In this document: piece by piece, positions 46,760 through 53,910 of the stretch
Layout of the letters: each line of letters opens with the position of its first letter
Position numbering within the stretch: position 1 is the stretch's first letter
From: Pseudomonadota bacterium
Lineage (GTDB): Bacteria > Pseudomonadota > Alphaproteobacteria > UBA9655
Reading direction: 5' to 3'
Assembly: GCA_018242065.1 (NCBI GenBank)
Contig: JAFECQ010000003.1
Coordinates: 124,001-188,000 of the forward strand
Length of the DNA stretch: 64,000 nucleotides
The notes under the pieces: model-generated
Told to the model about the DNA's origin: nothing
The model's database searches: none
Seen by the model: the letters and a program-made list of their open reading frames with translations, nothing else
Position numbers and translations under genes: made by a program

Positions 46760-47914
46760 TTAAACGCGCATGGGCATCAAAACATATAGAGAAGAACTAT
46801 CAGTGGCATCTTTAGCAATAATTGCCTGTGTCTCATCTCCAATCAAAAACTGTAAAGTTTCATTTTGAATTTGTTGTGTTACATCAAGGATATAACGCGC
46901 ATTAAAGCCAAAATCAATCGGTTGCTGACCCGAATATTTAATCTCAAGCTCTTCTACAGCATTTCCTGTTTCACTACTATGGGCAGAAATAGTCATTGTG
47001 ACGTTCTCTACACGCATTTTTACAGGACGTAGTTTATCTGTCGACATAATAGAAATACGGTCAACCGTTTCAGCAAACATCTTTGCATTAACTTCCAAGA
47101 TATTATCATTCCCAAAAGGAATAACCTTTTCGTAATCAGGAAACTTACCTTCAATCAAACGCGAGATAAGCACCGAAGAGGCAACTGTAAAACGAACTTG
47201 ATTCTCAGATAGGGAGACGGTGATCTCATCCGCCACTTCATCAATCAATTTTCGAATCTCATAAATCGTTTTTCGAGAAATAATTACTTGTGGCATTCGG
47301 GAAGCTTCGGGAGGAAGCTCAACTTGTGCCTGAGCAAGGCGCAAGCCATCCGTAGCCACCGCTCTTAAAAAGCCATCCGGAGTCCCATGAAAACAAATTC
47401 CATTCAAATAATAACGCGTTTCTTCTGTAGACATGGAAAAGCGTGTCTTATCAATTAGACGCGCAAGCTCTGCCGCATGAATTTTAAAAGTGCAAGAGAG
47501 GTTTTCAGTGGTCATAAAAGGAAAATCAATGGCAGGTAAGCACGCAAAGTTGTAGTTGGATCGACCTGAATTCAAATTAAGCGTGGCCCCATCTTTTGAT
47601 GTTTTGAGCTCAATCTCAGCGCCTTCTGGTAATTTACGCACAACATCAAAGAGAAGGTGAGCCGAAACAGTTGTGCTACCATGGAGATTAACGCGCGCCG
47701 GAAAGGTCTCACTAAATGAAATTTCTAAATCTGTCGCCGTAATTTTAAGTGTGCTCCCCTGAGCCTCAAGAAGGACATGAGCCAAAATTGGAATGGTATT
47801 TCGTTTTTCTACAACACCTTGACAATGAGCAAGAGCCTTTAACAAAGGACCTTTTTCCACAATAACGTGTAAAGGTTCCTGACTGGAAATAGGCAAAGAT
47901 TCAGCACTTATCAT
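46760..47914 (-). CDS. dnaN: DNA polymerase III sliding clamp (beta)
   Basis: The 384-residue protein has three clamp domains, starting LHVIVEKGPLLKALAHCQGVVEKRNTIPILAHVLLEA and ending SSLYVLMPMRV, the classic M-P-M-R-V/L tail. It is directly adjacent to dnaA with no gap, as in many bacteria. DNA polymerase processivity factor. Confidence 0.98.
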   Translation of the reverse strand: MISAESLPISSQEPLHVIVEKGPLLKALAHCQGVVEKRNTIPILAHVLLEAQGSTLKITATDLEISFSETFPARVNLHGSTTVSAHLLFDVVRKLPEGAEIELKTSKDGATLNLNSGRSNYNFACLPAIDFPFMTTENLSCTFKIHAAELARLIDKTRFSMSTEETRYYLNGICFHGTPDGFLRAVATDGLRLAQAQVELPPEASRMPQVIISRKTIYEIRKLIDEVADEITVSLSENQVRFTVASSVLISRLIEGKFPDYEKVIPFGNDNILEVNAKMFAETVDRISIMSTDKLRPVKMRVENVTMTISAHSSETGNAVEELEIKYSGQQPIDFGFNARYILDVTQQIQNETLQFLIGDETQAIIAKDATDSSSLYVLMPMRV

Positions 47915-49252
47915 TTAACTCTCCAATGTTCGTCGAAGTAATTCAATATCTTCACACATAATTTTCTCTTGTCCCATCAATTCTTCAACCTTTTTTACGG
48001 CATGAAGAACTGTGGTATGATCACGTCCTCCAAACTTACGGCCAATTTCTGGAAGAGAACGTGTTGTTAATTGTTTTGCAAGATACATCGCAACCTGACG
48101 CGGTCGAGCGACTGAGCGAGATCTTCGCGGGGAATGCATATCAGAAACACGGATTCTATAGTATTCCGCAACCTTTTTTTGAATTTCATCTATTGTGACG
48201 CGCCTGTCATTTGCACGCAATAAGTCCCTCAGCACATCTTGGGTCGTATCGAGAGTGATATCCCTCCCCACAAGAGTTGAATGAGCCACAACACGTGTAA
48301 GGGCGCCTTCAAGCTCTCGCACATTCGATGAAATTTTATAGGCTAAAAATTCTAGAACTTTCTGTGGCACACTAGCAGACATTTGATCTGCCTTAGCTTG
48401 CAAAATCCCAAGACGTAATTCATAGGTGGTTGGGTGAATATCCGCAACAAGTCCCCACCCAAGTCGAGATTTTAACCGCTCTTCCATTCCTTCAAGGTCA
48501 GAAGGGGATTTATCCGCAGATATAATGATTTGTCGATTTTGATCTACAAGAGCATTAAAGGTATGAAAAAATTCTTCCTGAGTGGAGTCTTTTCCACTAA
48601 TAAACTGGACGTCATCAATCATAAGAACGTCTACAGAGCGAAACTGCTCTTTAAAGGAAACCGTATCCTTAAAACGTAAAGCACGTACAAATTGATACAT
48701 AAACTTTTCCGCAGAGAGATAAATGACCTTGCGTTTAGGATAACATTTTTTGATTTGCCAAGCGATTGCATGCATAAGGTGTGTTTTTCCTAGCCCAACG
48801 CCTCCATAAAGAAAAAGAGGATTAAAAGCAACAGCTTGTGATTCAGCAACCTTTCGTGCAGCAGCATGAGCAAGTTCGTTGGGCTTTCCCACAATGAAAT
48901 TCTCGAAGGTGAAACGCGGGTCGAGATTTGATCCAAACTCGGGTATTTCTAATAATTGTGGTTCTGCAAATTCTTTGTCACTTTTAGAATTGTCAACAAT
49001 AACATCTAATTGACGAATGTGATCATTAACGCTTTGAAGAATAGCTTGCACACGGTCAGCATAATGATTCTTGACCCAGTCCCGCATAAAATTATTAGGA
49101 GCAGAGAGTCGAAGGCAACCTTCCAAATGATCCACGATAGTAAGAGGTTTAAGCCAACTTGAATATGTAGCTTCTCCGTATTCCTCAATAAGCTGCGCTT
49201 GGACGCTTCTCCACTGTTCTTCAAGGGTAGTTCTTGATAGTGAATATCCCAT
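47915..49252 (-). CDS. dnaA: Chromosomal replication initiator DnaA
   Basis: The 445-residue protein has four domains: N-terminal helicase-loading domain (1-85), linker (85-110), AAA+ core with Walker [10 protein letters not shown] (around 150) and Walker B IDDVQFI, and C-terminal DNA-binding helix-turn-helix with [15 protein letters not shown]. It is in the alphaproteobacterial rpsT-dnaA-dnaN order. Transcription from the rpsT promoter may run through; a hairpin lies between the two genes. Confidence 0.98.
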   Translation of the reverse strand: MGYSLSRTTLEEQWRSVQAQLIEEYGEATYSSWLKPLTIVDHLEGCLRLSAPNNFMRDWVKNHYADRVQAILQSVNDHIRQLDVIVDNSKSDKEFAEPQLLEIPEFGSNLDPRFTFENFIVGKPNELAHAAARKVAESQAVAFNPLFLYGGVGLGKTHLMHAIAWQIKKCYPKRKVIYLSAEKFMYQFVRALRFKDTVSFKEQFRSVDVLMIDDVQFISGKDSTQEEFFHTFNALVDQNRQIIISADKSPSDLEGMEERLKSRLGWGLVADIHPTTYELRLGILQAKADQMSASVPQKVLEFLAYKISSNVRELEGALTRVVAHSTLVGRDITLDTTQDVLRDLLRANDRRVTIDEIQKKVAEYYRIRVSDMHSPRRSRSVARPRQVAMYLAKQLTTRSLPEIGRKFGGRDHTTVLHAVKKVEELMGQEKIMCEDIELLRRTLES

Positions 49253-49284
49253 CGTATAGACCTAATGTCCTGGTTTGAGTACGT

Positions 49285-49315
49285 AAAAAATCCTCATGAA
49301 GCTTAAAAGCTCATG
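49285..49315 (-). terminator. Possible terminator or attenuator between rpsT and dnaA
   Basis: On the minus strand CATGAGCTT-TT-AAGCTTCATG forms an imperfect stem with one bulge, followed three bases later by a run of six T (TTTTTT). Its action is a prediction only. Confidence 0.4.
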
Positions 49316-49349
49316 TTAATACACGTTAGATAGAGTTCCGCTTTTTTAA

Positions 49350-49613
49350 TTACGCGAGTTTTGATACACGCGCATTGAGCCTCGATATCTTGCGTGCTGC
49401 CGTATTGCGGTGTAGAACGCCTTTTGTAACGCCCCGCATAACTTCAGGCTGTGCTATTTTAAGCGCTGTTTGAGCAGAACTTTTATCACCTGAAGCAATG
49501 GCCATTTCTACTTTTTTAATAAACGTTCGCAAACGAGCGAGCCGGGAGTGATTGAGCAGAGTTTGTCTCGCATCTCGCCGAATCCTCTTCATTGCTGACT
49601 TATGTTGTGCCAT
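49350..49613 (-). CDS. rpsT: 30S ribosomal protein S20
   Basis: This 87-residue basic protein starts [21 protein letters not shown] and ends with [18 protein letters not shown], standard S20 length and pattern. It precedes dnaA on the same strand. A strong sigma70-like promoter lies at 49654-49682 and a DnaA box lies in its leader. Confidence 0.98.
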   Translation of the reverse strand: MAQHKSAMKRIRRDARQTLLNHSRLARLRTFIKKVEMAIASGDKSSAQTALKIAQPEVMRGVTKGVLHRNTAARKISRLNARVSKLA

Positions 49614-49631
49614 AATGATCCTTAATTAAAA

Positions 49632-49640
49632 TTATCCACA
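49632..49640 (+). promoter_or_regulatory. DnaA box in the rpsT leader
   Basis: TTATCCACA is a perfect consensus DnaA box. It lies 19 bases upstream of the rpsT start, downstream of its likely transcription start. With dnaA next in line, it could mediate autoregulation of rpsT-dnaA transcription. No cluster of further boxes is seen here, so a full origin is not shown. Confidence 0.6.
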
Positions 49641-49653
49641 GTGTTGATTAAGA

Positions 49654-49682
49654 GTTATAACGCACTCTTAGCGCACCGTCAA
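49654..49682 (-). promoter_or_regulatory. Sigma70-like promoter for rpsT (possibly also dnaA-dnaN)
   Basis: Reading on the minus strand, TTGACG (49682-49677) and TATAAC (49659-49654) are 17 bases apart, about 40-70 bases before the rpsT start. The spacing is ideal; the match is by eye. Confidence 0.6.
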
Positions 49683-49714
49683 CAGGAGCCTTAGACTCTT
49701 ATCAAGGAGGGAAA

Positions 49715-51214
49715 ATGATAAAGAAACTTTGCCTTTTTGCCCTAACTGGAATGTGTTTCAGTAGCGCTCTTCAAGCCTTACCTGATCCTTTACAAGATCC
49801 ACGTGTAAAAAAAATATACGATTATTTTCAGGGAAAAGAGCTATGGGTCCAAAATGGTACCTGGAATGATTGTGCAAAAACTCTTTTAGATACTTTTTCA
49901 CATGTTGAAGATGAAGGGTTATGGCAGCAGGATTACACTCCTTTTCTTGAAGCCCTCCAGAAAGCAGATTTAAGCACCCCTGAAGCGCAAAGTCATGCGG
50001 ATCAACTTCTTACACTAGCGGCTTTAAATTATATCTCTGATATGAATGGAGAACGATTAACACCTCACTCAGTAGATAAGAATACTTATGTGAAACAACC
50101 CTCAATTGATGAAGTCGAACTATTAAAAGGTTATGCTTCTCTCTCTAGCCAATGTGGCTGGATTCATGGACTTTCACCTTCTATTCCTGAATATCAACAT
50201 CTCAAACAGCTTCTCGTACTCTATCGTCAAAAGCAAACCCAAGGAGGCTGGCCACAACTGCCAAAAGGAACAAAGCTTGCAAAAGGAGATAAAGGGCCTC
50301 TCGTTGAAATTCTAAAAACTCAATTAATCACTCAAGATGCCCTCCCTAACCACGGAGGAGAAAATGATATTTTTGATGAGACCATAGAGACTGCGGTCAA
50401 AGATTTTCAAAAATCACATGGACTTGAAGAAGATGGCAAGGTAGGAGGAGCAACATTAACCGCTCTTAACATTCCCGTCGAAGAGCGCATTCGGTCAATT
50501 ATCGTCAGTTTAGAAAAGCAACGGTGGTTCCCAAGACCTCTGCCTGCACGTTACATTCAAGTCAATGTTCCTGGTTTCTATCTAAAAGCAGTTGAGGGAG
50601 GAGCCCCTACTTTTTATATGCCAATTATTACGGGAAAAGAATACACCAAAACACCCATTTTTAATGCTTCTATGACGGAAATCATTTTTAATCCCTCCTG
50701 GCACGTCCCTGCGAGCATTGTCGGAGAAATTCTCCCTAAGATTCAAAGAAACCCAGAAACATACGCCAGGAAAGGCTACCGAGTAGAAAATGAAGGAGGC
50801 TCTGTCCGAATTGTTCAGAGTCCTGGCCCTGCAAACTCACTCGGAAGAATTCGTTTTACAATTGATAGCCCCTTTTCAGTTTATTTACATGGAACGCCTA
50901 ATCCTAAATTGTTTCTAAAAGCCAACCGAGCCCTTAGTCATGGATGCATTCGTGTTCAAGACCCTACTAAGTTAGCTGAATTCGTTTTTCAAGACCCAAC
51001 GAAATGGTCGCTTGAAAGGATTAGTTCTGAAACATCGACAACAGCAACCAAACGTGTAAAACTTGATCAATCTCTTGCGGTCTTCATTACTTATTTCACT
51101 GTTTTTCAGGATGAAAATAACAAAATGAATTTCGTAGAAGACAAGTATAAACAAGATAAGGAACTTTGGTTAGCCCTCGAAAACGCCAAAAGGAATTATA
51201 AAGAAGAGCAGTGA
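49715..51214 (+). CDS. L,D-transpeptidase (YcbB/LdtD type) with peptidoglycan-binding domain
   Basis: This 499-residue protein has a signal peptide (cleavage near LQA|LP), a helical N-terminal domain (about 25-170), a PG_binding_1 domain (about 190-255: LAKGDKGPLVEILKTQL...DGKVGGATLTALNI) and a YkuD catalytic domain. The active site is HGTPNP...ALSHGCIRVQ with His409 and Cys411. It forms 3-3 crosslinks or attaches proteins in periplasmic peptidoglycan. AGGAGG upstream. About 80 residues follow the catalytic domain, without known motif. Confidence 0.95.
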   Translation: MIKKLCLFALTGMCFSSALQALPDPLQDPRVKKIYDYFQGKELWVQNGTWNDCAKTLLDTFSHVEDEGLWQQDYTPFLEALQKADLSTPEAQSHADQLLTLAALNYISDMNGERLTPHSVDKNTYVKQPSIDEVELLKGYASLSSQCGWIHGLSPSIPEYQHLKQLLVLYRQKQTQGGWPQLPKGTKLAKGDKGPLVEILKTQLITQDALPNHGGENDIFDETIETAVKDFQKSHGLEEDGKVGGATLTALNIPVEERIRSIIVSLEKQRWFPRPLPARYIQVNVPGFYLKAVEGGAPTFYMPIITGKEYTKTPIFNASMTEIIFNPSWHVPASIVGEILPKIQRNPETYARKGYRVENEGGSVRIVQSPGPANSLGRIRFTIDSPFSVYLHGTPNPKLFLKANRALSHGCIRVQDPTKLAEFVFQDPTKWSLERISSETSTTATKRVKLDQSLAVFITYFTVFQDENNKMNFVEDKYKQDKELWLALENAKRNYKEEQ

Positions 51215-51289
51215 GAAGATTGAAACAAATTTATTTTGGATACATTTCTTAAACAGACATCTGGATCCTTTGCAAAATTATTTTTGGTT

Positions 51290-51452
51290 GATGGATCCTC
51301 GGCCAAGAAATTCTAATGTTTCTCTACGAGAAACGAAGAATTTCTTGCCAAGGATGACAGGAAACAGGCCTCCCAGGTGTCATCCTTGGGCTAGGAAAGA
51401 CTTGTTTTTCCTCGAAAAACAAGTTTTTTCTTGTCCCGAGGATCTAAGGCAA
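51290..51452. repeat. Palindromic repeat cluster (family C-like) with several hairpins
   Basis: Two long stem-loops stand tail to tail: GGATCCTCGGCCAAGAAATT pairs with AATTTCTTGCCAAGGAT (51294-51355), and the second half, TGTCATCCTTGG to CCGAGGATC (51378-51451), encloses ACTTGTTTTT-CCTC-GAAAAACAAGT. CCAAGGATGACA (51348-51359) is also inverted against TGTCATCCTTGG (51378-51389). The open frame through it is an artefact of the repeat. Related in sequence to the 56.8 kb inner repeat (GGATCCTCG...GGATGACA). Confidence 0.75.
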
Positions 51453-51498
51453 GTTAAGCTTTGTAAAAAGCTTATTTCTATTAACAGGATAATGAACA

Positions 51499-51759
51499 AT
51501 GAAAAATAAACATCTCACGACCTCAATCATCGCGGCTTTTACATTTGTAATGACAGAAGCAAGTCAAGCAGAAGAAACACCCCAAAAATGCCAAATTAAT
51601 GGCCCAGATGGAAAAAGCTTGATAAAGGCAGGGAAAGCTGACTGTGCCGGGGGTGGCAATTCTTGTTCAGGAAGTAATCCTGAGGGTGATCCAAGCGCAT
51701 GGCTTTTGTTACCTTATGGCGTTTGTGAAAAGATTAAAGGTGGCGTTGTCGTCAAATAA
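51499..51759 (+). CDS. DUF2282 / bufferin-like (BufA1-type) small exported protein
   Basis: The protein has 86 residues, a signal peptide (cleavage near SQA|EE at 24) and four mature cysteines: C31, C49, C56 and C76. The surrounding text, GKSLIKAGKADC, GGGNSCSG, GDPSAWLLLPYGVCEKIKGG, matches the DUF2282 signature (AGKxDC, xHSC/NSC, W, P.G.C..I.GG). Members characterised as bufferins are ribosomally made peptides whose cysteines are modified by an MNIO (DUF692) enzyme BufB with its partner BufC, and which bind copper in the periplasm. Here the usual bufB and bufC neighbours are absent, so modification would need enzymes encoded elsewhere. ACAGGA precedes ATG by nine bases. Confidence 0.85.
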   Translation: MKNKHLTTSIIAAFTFVMTEASQAEETPQKCQINGPDGKSLIKAGKADCAGGGNSCSGSNPEGDPSAWLLLPYGVCEKIKGGVVVK

Positions 51760-51984
51760 GACTGAGGAACGGAAACGCTGTTTTTCGGTTCTCAATAAGT
51801 CTTTTTGATGCCGTCTTTTATACCATTCATCTTTTTCTCTTTTTTTACGAAACTCATTTTGATTATGAGGTGAAAAAAGAGATATCTTGTGAGTATTAGA
51901 AGTATCAGATAGCTCTGCGCGTGCCCCAAAGGAGCACGCGATCATCACTAAAAGAATTGTTGCGCATTCACGCGAAAACATCAT
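51709..51984 (-). CDS. Small exported basic hypothetical protein
   Basis: The 91-residue frame has a signal peptide (RECATILLVMIACSFGARA|EL), a ribosome site (AAGG five bases before ATG) and a strongly basic middle (RKKREKDEWYKRRHQKDLLRTEKQRF). Its last 17 codons overlap the 3' end of the DUF2282 gene on the opposite strand. The signal peptide and ribosome site support a real gene; no family is recognised. Confidence 0.55.
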   Translation of the reverse strand: MMFSRECATILLVMIACSFGARAELSDTSNTHKISLFSPHNQNEFRKKREKDEWYKRRHQKDLLRTEKQRFRSSVLFDDNATFNLFTNAIR

Positions 51985-51997
51985 TTAAACCTTAAGA

Positions 51998-52219
51998 TCA
52001 CCAAAACCAAGGACGAGGATAAGCCCTATAAGGATGCCCCCAATAAGGATGTCCCCAACGATGTCCCCAATAAGGATGTCCCCACCATCGAACCTGAGTG
52101 ATTTGGCTTTGTTCATTTACAGTTGGAACAGGTTGTATCGTCGAAGCATTTGCTTCTTGACCTGAGCTAAGAGCAATTACCCCTGTAACCATCGCTGTCG
52201 CAAGTATTAATTTTTTCAT
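51998..52219 (-). CDS. Small exported protein with WGHPY repeats
   Basis: The ATG at 52219 follows GGAGG by five bases and yields 73 residues with a signal peptide (cleavage near ANA|ST). The C-terminal third is made of WGHPY/WGHRW units in tandem (WWGHPYWGHRWGHPYWGHPY), encoded by an imperfect DNA tandem repeat at about 52020-52085. Regular His with Trp/Tyr suggests metal binding or a structural surface peptide. Layout parallels the neighbour at 52303-52578, which may be a diverged paralogue. Confidence 0.7.
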   Translation of the reverse strand: MKKLILATAMVTGVIALSSGQEANASTIQPVPTVNEQSQITQVRWWGHPYWGHRWGHPYWGHPYRAYPRPWFW

Positions 52220-52302
52220 AGAAACCTCCATAAATATTAATTTATCAGCATCATTCTTACAAAGGAGATGGCTGAGAAAATATCTCAACCATCCCCTTTA
52301 TA

Positions 52303-52578
52303 TTAGAATATACAGACCGGGCCTACACATAGACTTGGTGAGTCGTCGTAGAATACAGGGCCACCATAGTATCCTGGCCCACCATAGAAGTATCCTGGGC
52401 CACCATAGTAGCCCCAGCCGTCGCCACCATGGTGATGATGACCGCGTCTAGCAAGAATAACCCCCGAATTATCACTCTTCTGTGCGGTCGGTTGAGTAAC
52501 TATCGCTCCCACTGATGCACTGGTTCCAAGCGTAATTACAGCCCCAAGAACCATCGCTGTTCCAATTATAGTTTTCAT
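52303..52578 (-). CDS. Small exported His/Gly/Tyr-rich protein
   Basis: The 91-residue protein has a signal peptide (MKTIIGTAMVLGAVITLGTSASVGA), a GGGAGGA site five bases upstream, then RRGHHHHGGDGWGYYGG and tandem GGPGYFYGGPGYYGGP units, ending SPSLCVGPVCIF. The HHHH run and CVGPVC pair suggest metal or disulfide chemistry; Gly/Tyr repeats are low-complexity. It is transcribed with the WGHPY gene, with 83 bases between them. Confidence 0.7.
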   Translation of the reverse strand: MKTIIGTAMVLGAVITLGTSASVGAIVTQPTAQKSDNSGVILARRGHHHHGGDGWGYYGGPGYFYGGPGYYGGPVFYDDSPSLCVGPVCIF

Positions 52579-52681
52579 AATTTCCTCCCATTTAATAAAA
52601 TATACTTACTTATTTTATTGTATAACTAAAAATAATAATAATACGTTAATATAAAAATTAATTTTGGATTTTTTTCCTCAT

Positions 52682-52867
52682 TACCGGACAATTTTTTAGG
52701 ATTTGAAGAAAGGCTTTAGATCTTTAGCTTAGCTATAAATAAAAAGAAAGAAAATGCTGTGGATCTCAACGCCCTTCTCAATCAATATTAAAGCCTATTC
52801 CACTGAAACTTCTTTCTCATCTTAATAAAAAGACAACCCATTCCTCATTTCAAAAAATTGTCCGGTA
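52682..52867. mobile_element. MITE-like element with 16-bp perfect terminal inverted repeats
   Basis: The ends TACCGGACAATTTTTT (52682-52697) and AAAAAATTGTCCGGTA (52852-52867) are perfect inverted repeats; removing the outer TA on each side leaves 14-bp arms flanked by TA, the target duplicated by Tc1/mariner and IS630-type transposases. The 186-bp interior has no coding frame. A 38-bp piece of its interior (52807-52844) plus the right end recur at 53810-53870. It occupies most of the 365-bp gap between divergent genes. Confidence 0.65.
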
Positions 52868-52943
52868 GCGAGATAAATTAACTTTTTTTTAAATCATTAA
52901 AATGATAATTGATTAGGTAAAGAGATAAAAGGGAGTAAATATC

Positions 52944-53357
52944 ATGAAAAAGACGCTTGTTGTATGCTTGATGGGGCTATTAGCTGGATCAGCGGCAGAG
53001 GCATTATTTTTTGTAAAAAACGCCACAAATCTGAAGAAAACCGAATATTTTATAATACCAGAACGTGTGGGTTATGACGTACACAACCATAAAGTAGCTT
53101 TTCTTCCTGGAGAAAGCAAAGTTACTTATTCTATTGCATCATACCTTGAGGATCGACAATTGGAGATTAAAAAAGATAAATATTTTCCCGACAGGTTTAT
53201 TAGCATCGCAATATATTATATTAGTGCTGAGGGACTCCACGAGTGCACCCCAACTCTTTTGTTGTATAAAGACACAGATATTACAAAAATGGATGAGAGA
53301 ATAGTTACCTGGGATGAGGACTCGGATTCTTGTAAAATTAGTGAACAAAAAAAATAG
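52944..53357 (+). CDS. Exported hypothetical protein
   Basis: The 137-residue protein has a signal peptide (MKKTLVVCLMGLLAGSAAEA|LF) and a mature domain of mixed beta character (NATNLKKTEYFIIPERVGYDVHNHKV, FLPGESKVTYSIASYLEDRQLEIKKDK). Two late cysteines occur (ECTP and SCK). A GGGAG site lies about nine bases upstream. No family is recognised. It lies just after the MITE-like element and is followed by a 550-bp decayed region. Confidence 0.7.
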   Translation: MKKTLVVCLMGLLAGSAAEALFFVKNATNLKKTEYFIIPERVGYDVHNHKVAFLPGESKVTYSIASYLEDRQLEIKKDKYFPDRFISIAIYYISAEGLHECTPTLLLYKDTDITKMDERIVTWDEDSDSCKISEQKK

Positions 53358-53555
53358 CAAAAAAATTCTGGTAAAATTGCAACGTTAGAAAAGTGGTGAA
53401 ATCTGTCCTCAAGTCACTTTCGATCATCTAAGAGTAGATTTATCTCTTATTACCTGAGCAAAGACGGGTCCTTAAAAATTGTGGTATTTAGGTGGGGCTT
53501 GGTACCAGAAAATCTTTTTTAGCAAATGCTCCCCTAATCAGAGCTTAATAAGAAG

Positions 53556-53705
53556 TTATTTATCGCTGTCTTCATTCTTTTCTTTATCTTCCGAATTATT
53601 CACCCACTGGCAATTTCCTTTGCACATGCTTGGATAAGTTTGATTACAGACCGCATTCCAATGATCTTGACCCCAACTTACAATCTCGGTGTCTTTTTTA
53701 AACAC
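53556..53705 (-). pseudogene. Short Cys-rich coding remnant
   Basis: The minus strand has an open frame of 49 codons (VFKKDTEIVSWGQDHWNAV...) with CNQTYPSMCKGNC and a Lys/Glu/Asp-rich end. A stop codon lies immediately upstream in frame and there is no ribosome site, so it looks like the 3' remnant of a small exported Cys-rich gene. The rest of the 553-bp gap (53358-53910) shows nothing else but a repeat piece. Confidence 0.35.
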
Positions 53706-53809
53706 TTAAAAGTTGGTGAAAAACGCCACACTCAACATTCAGAAGAGGGTTCGACTTCCTTAGAAAACTCTTGATCCAATCCAAAACTCAAGCAATAAAC
53801 CATACGTGG

Positions 53810-53870
53810 AACTTCTTTCTCATCTTAATAAAAAGACAACCCATTCCGCATATCTGTCCGGTAGTGAGAT
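53810..53870. repeat. Truncated copy of the MITE-like element (right end)
   Basis: Bases 53810-53847 are identical to 52807-52844 and 53855-53870 match the right terminus (TGTCCGGTAGTGAGAT against TGTCCGGTAGCGAGAT at 52859-52874). The left end is missing. It ends about 40 bases before the parE start, so it may affect parE expression. Confidence 0.75.
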
Positions 53871-53910
53871 TTTTTTCAAAACTAGAAAACTATTCAGATG
53901 ACTTGCGTTT

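Noticed and set aside
51270-51509. A 79-codon plus-strand frame
   Set aside because: It runs through a palindromic repeat and has no ribosome site; the following DUF2282 gene explains the end of the region.
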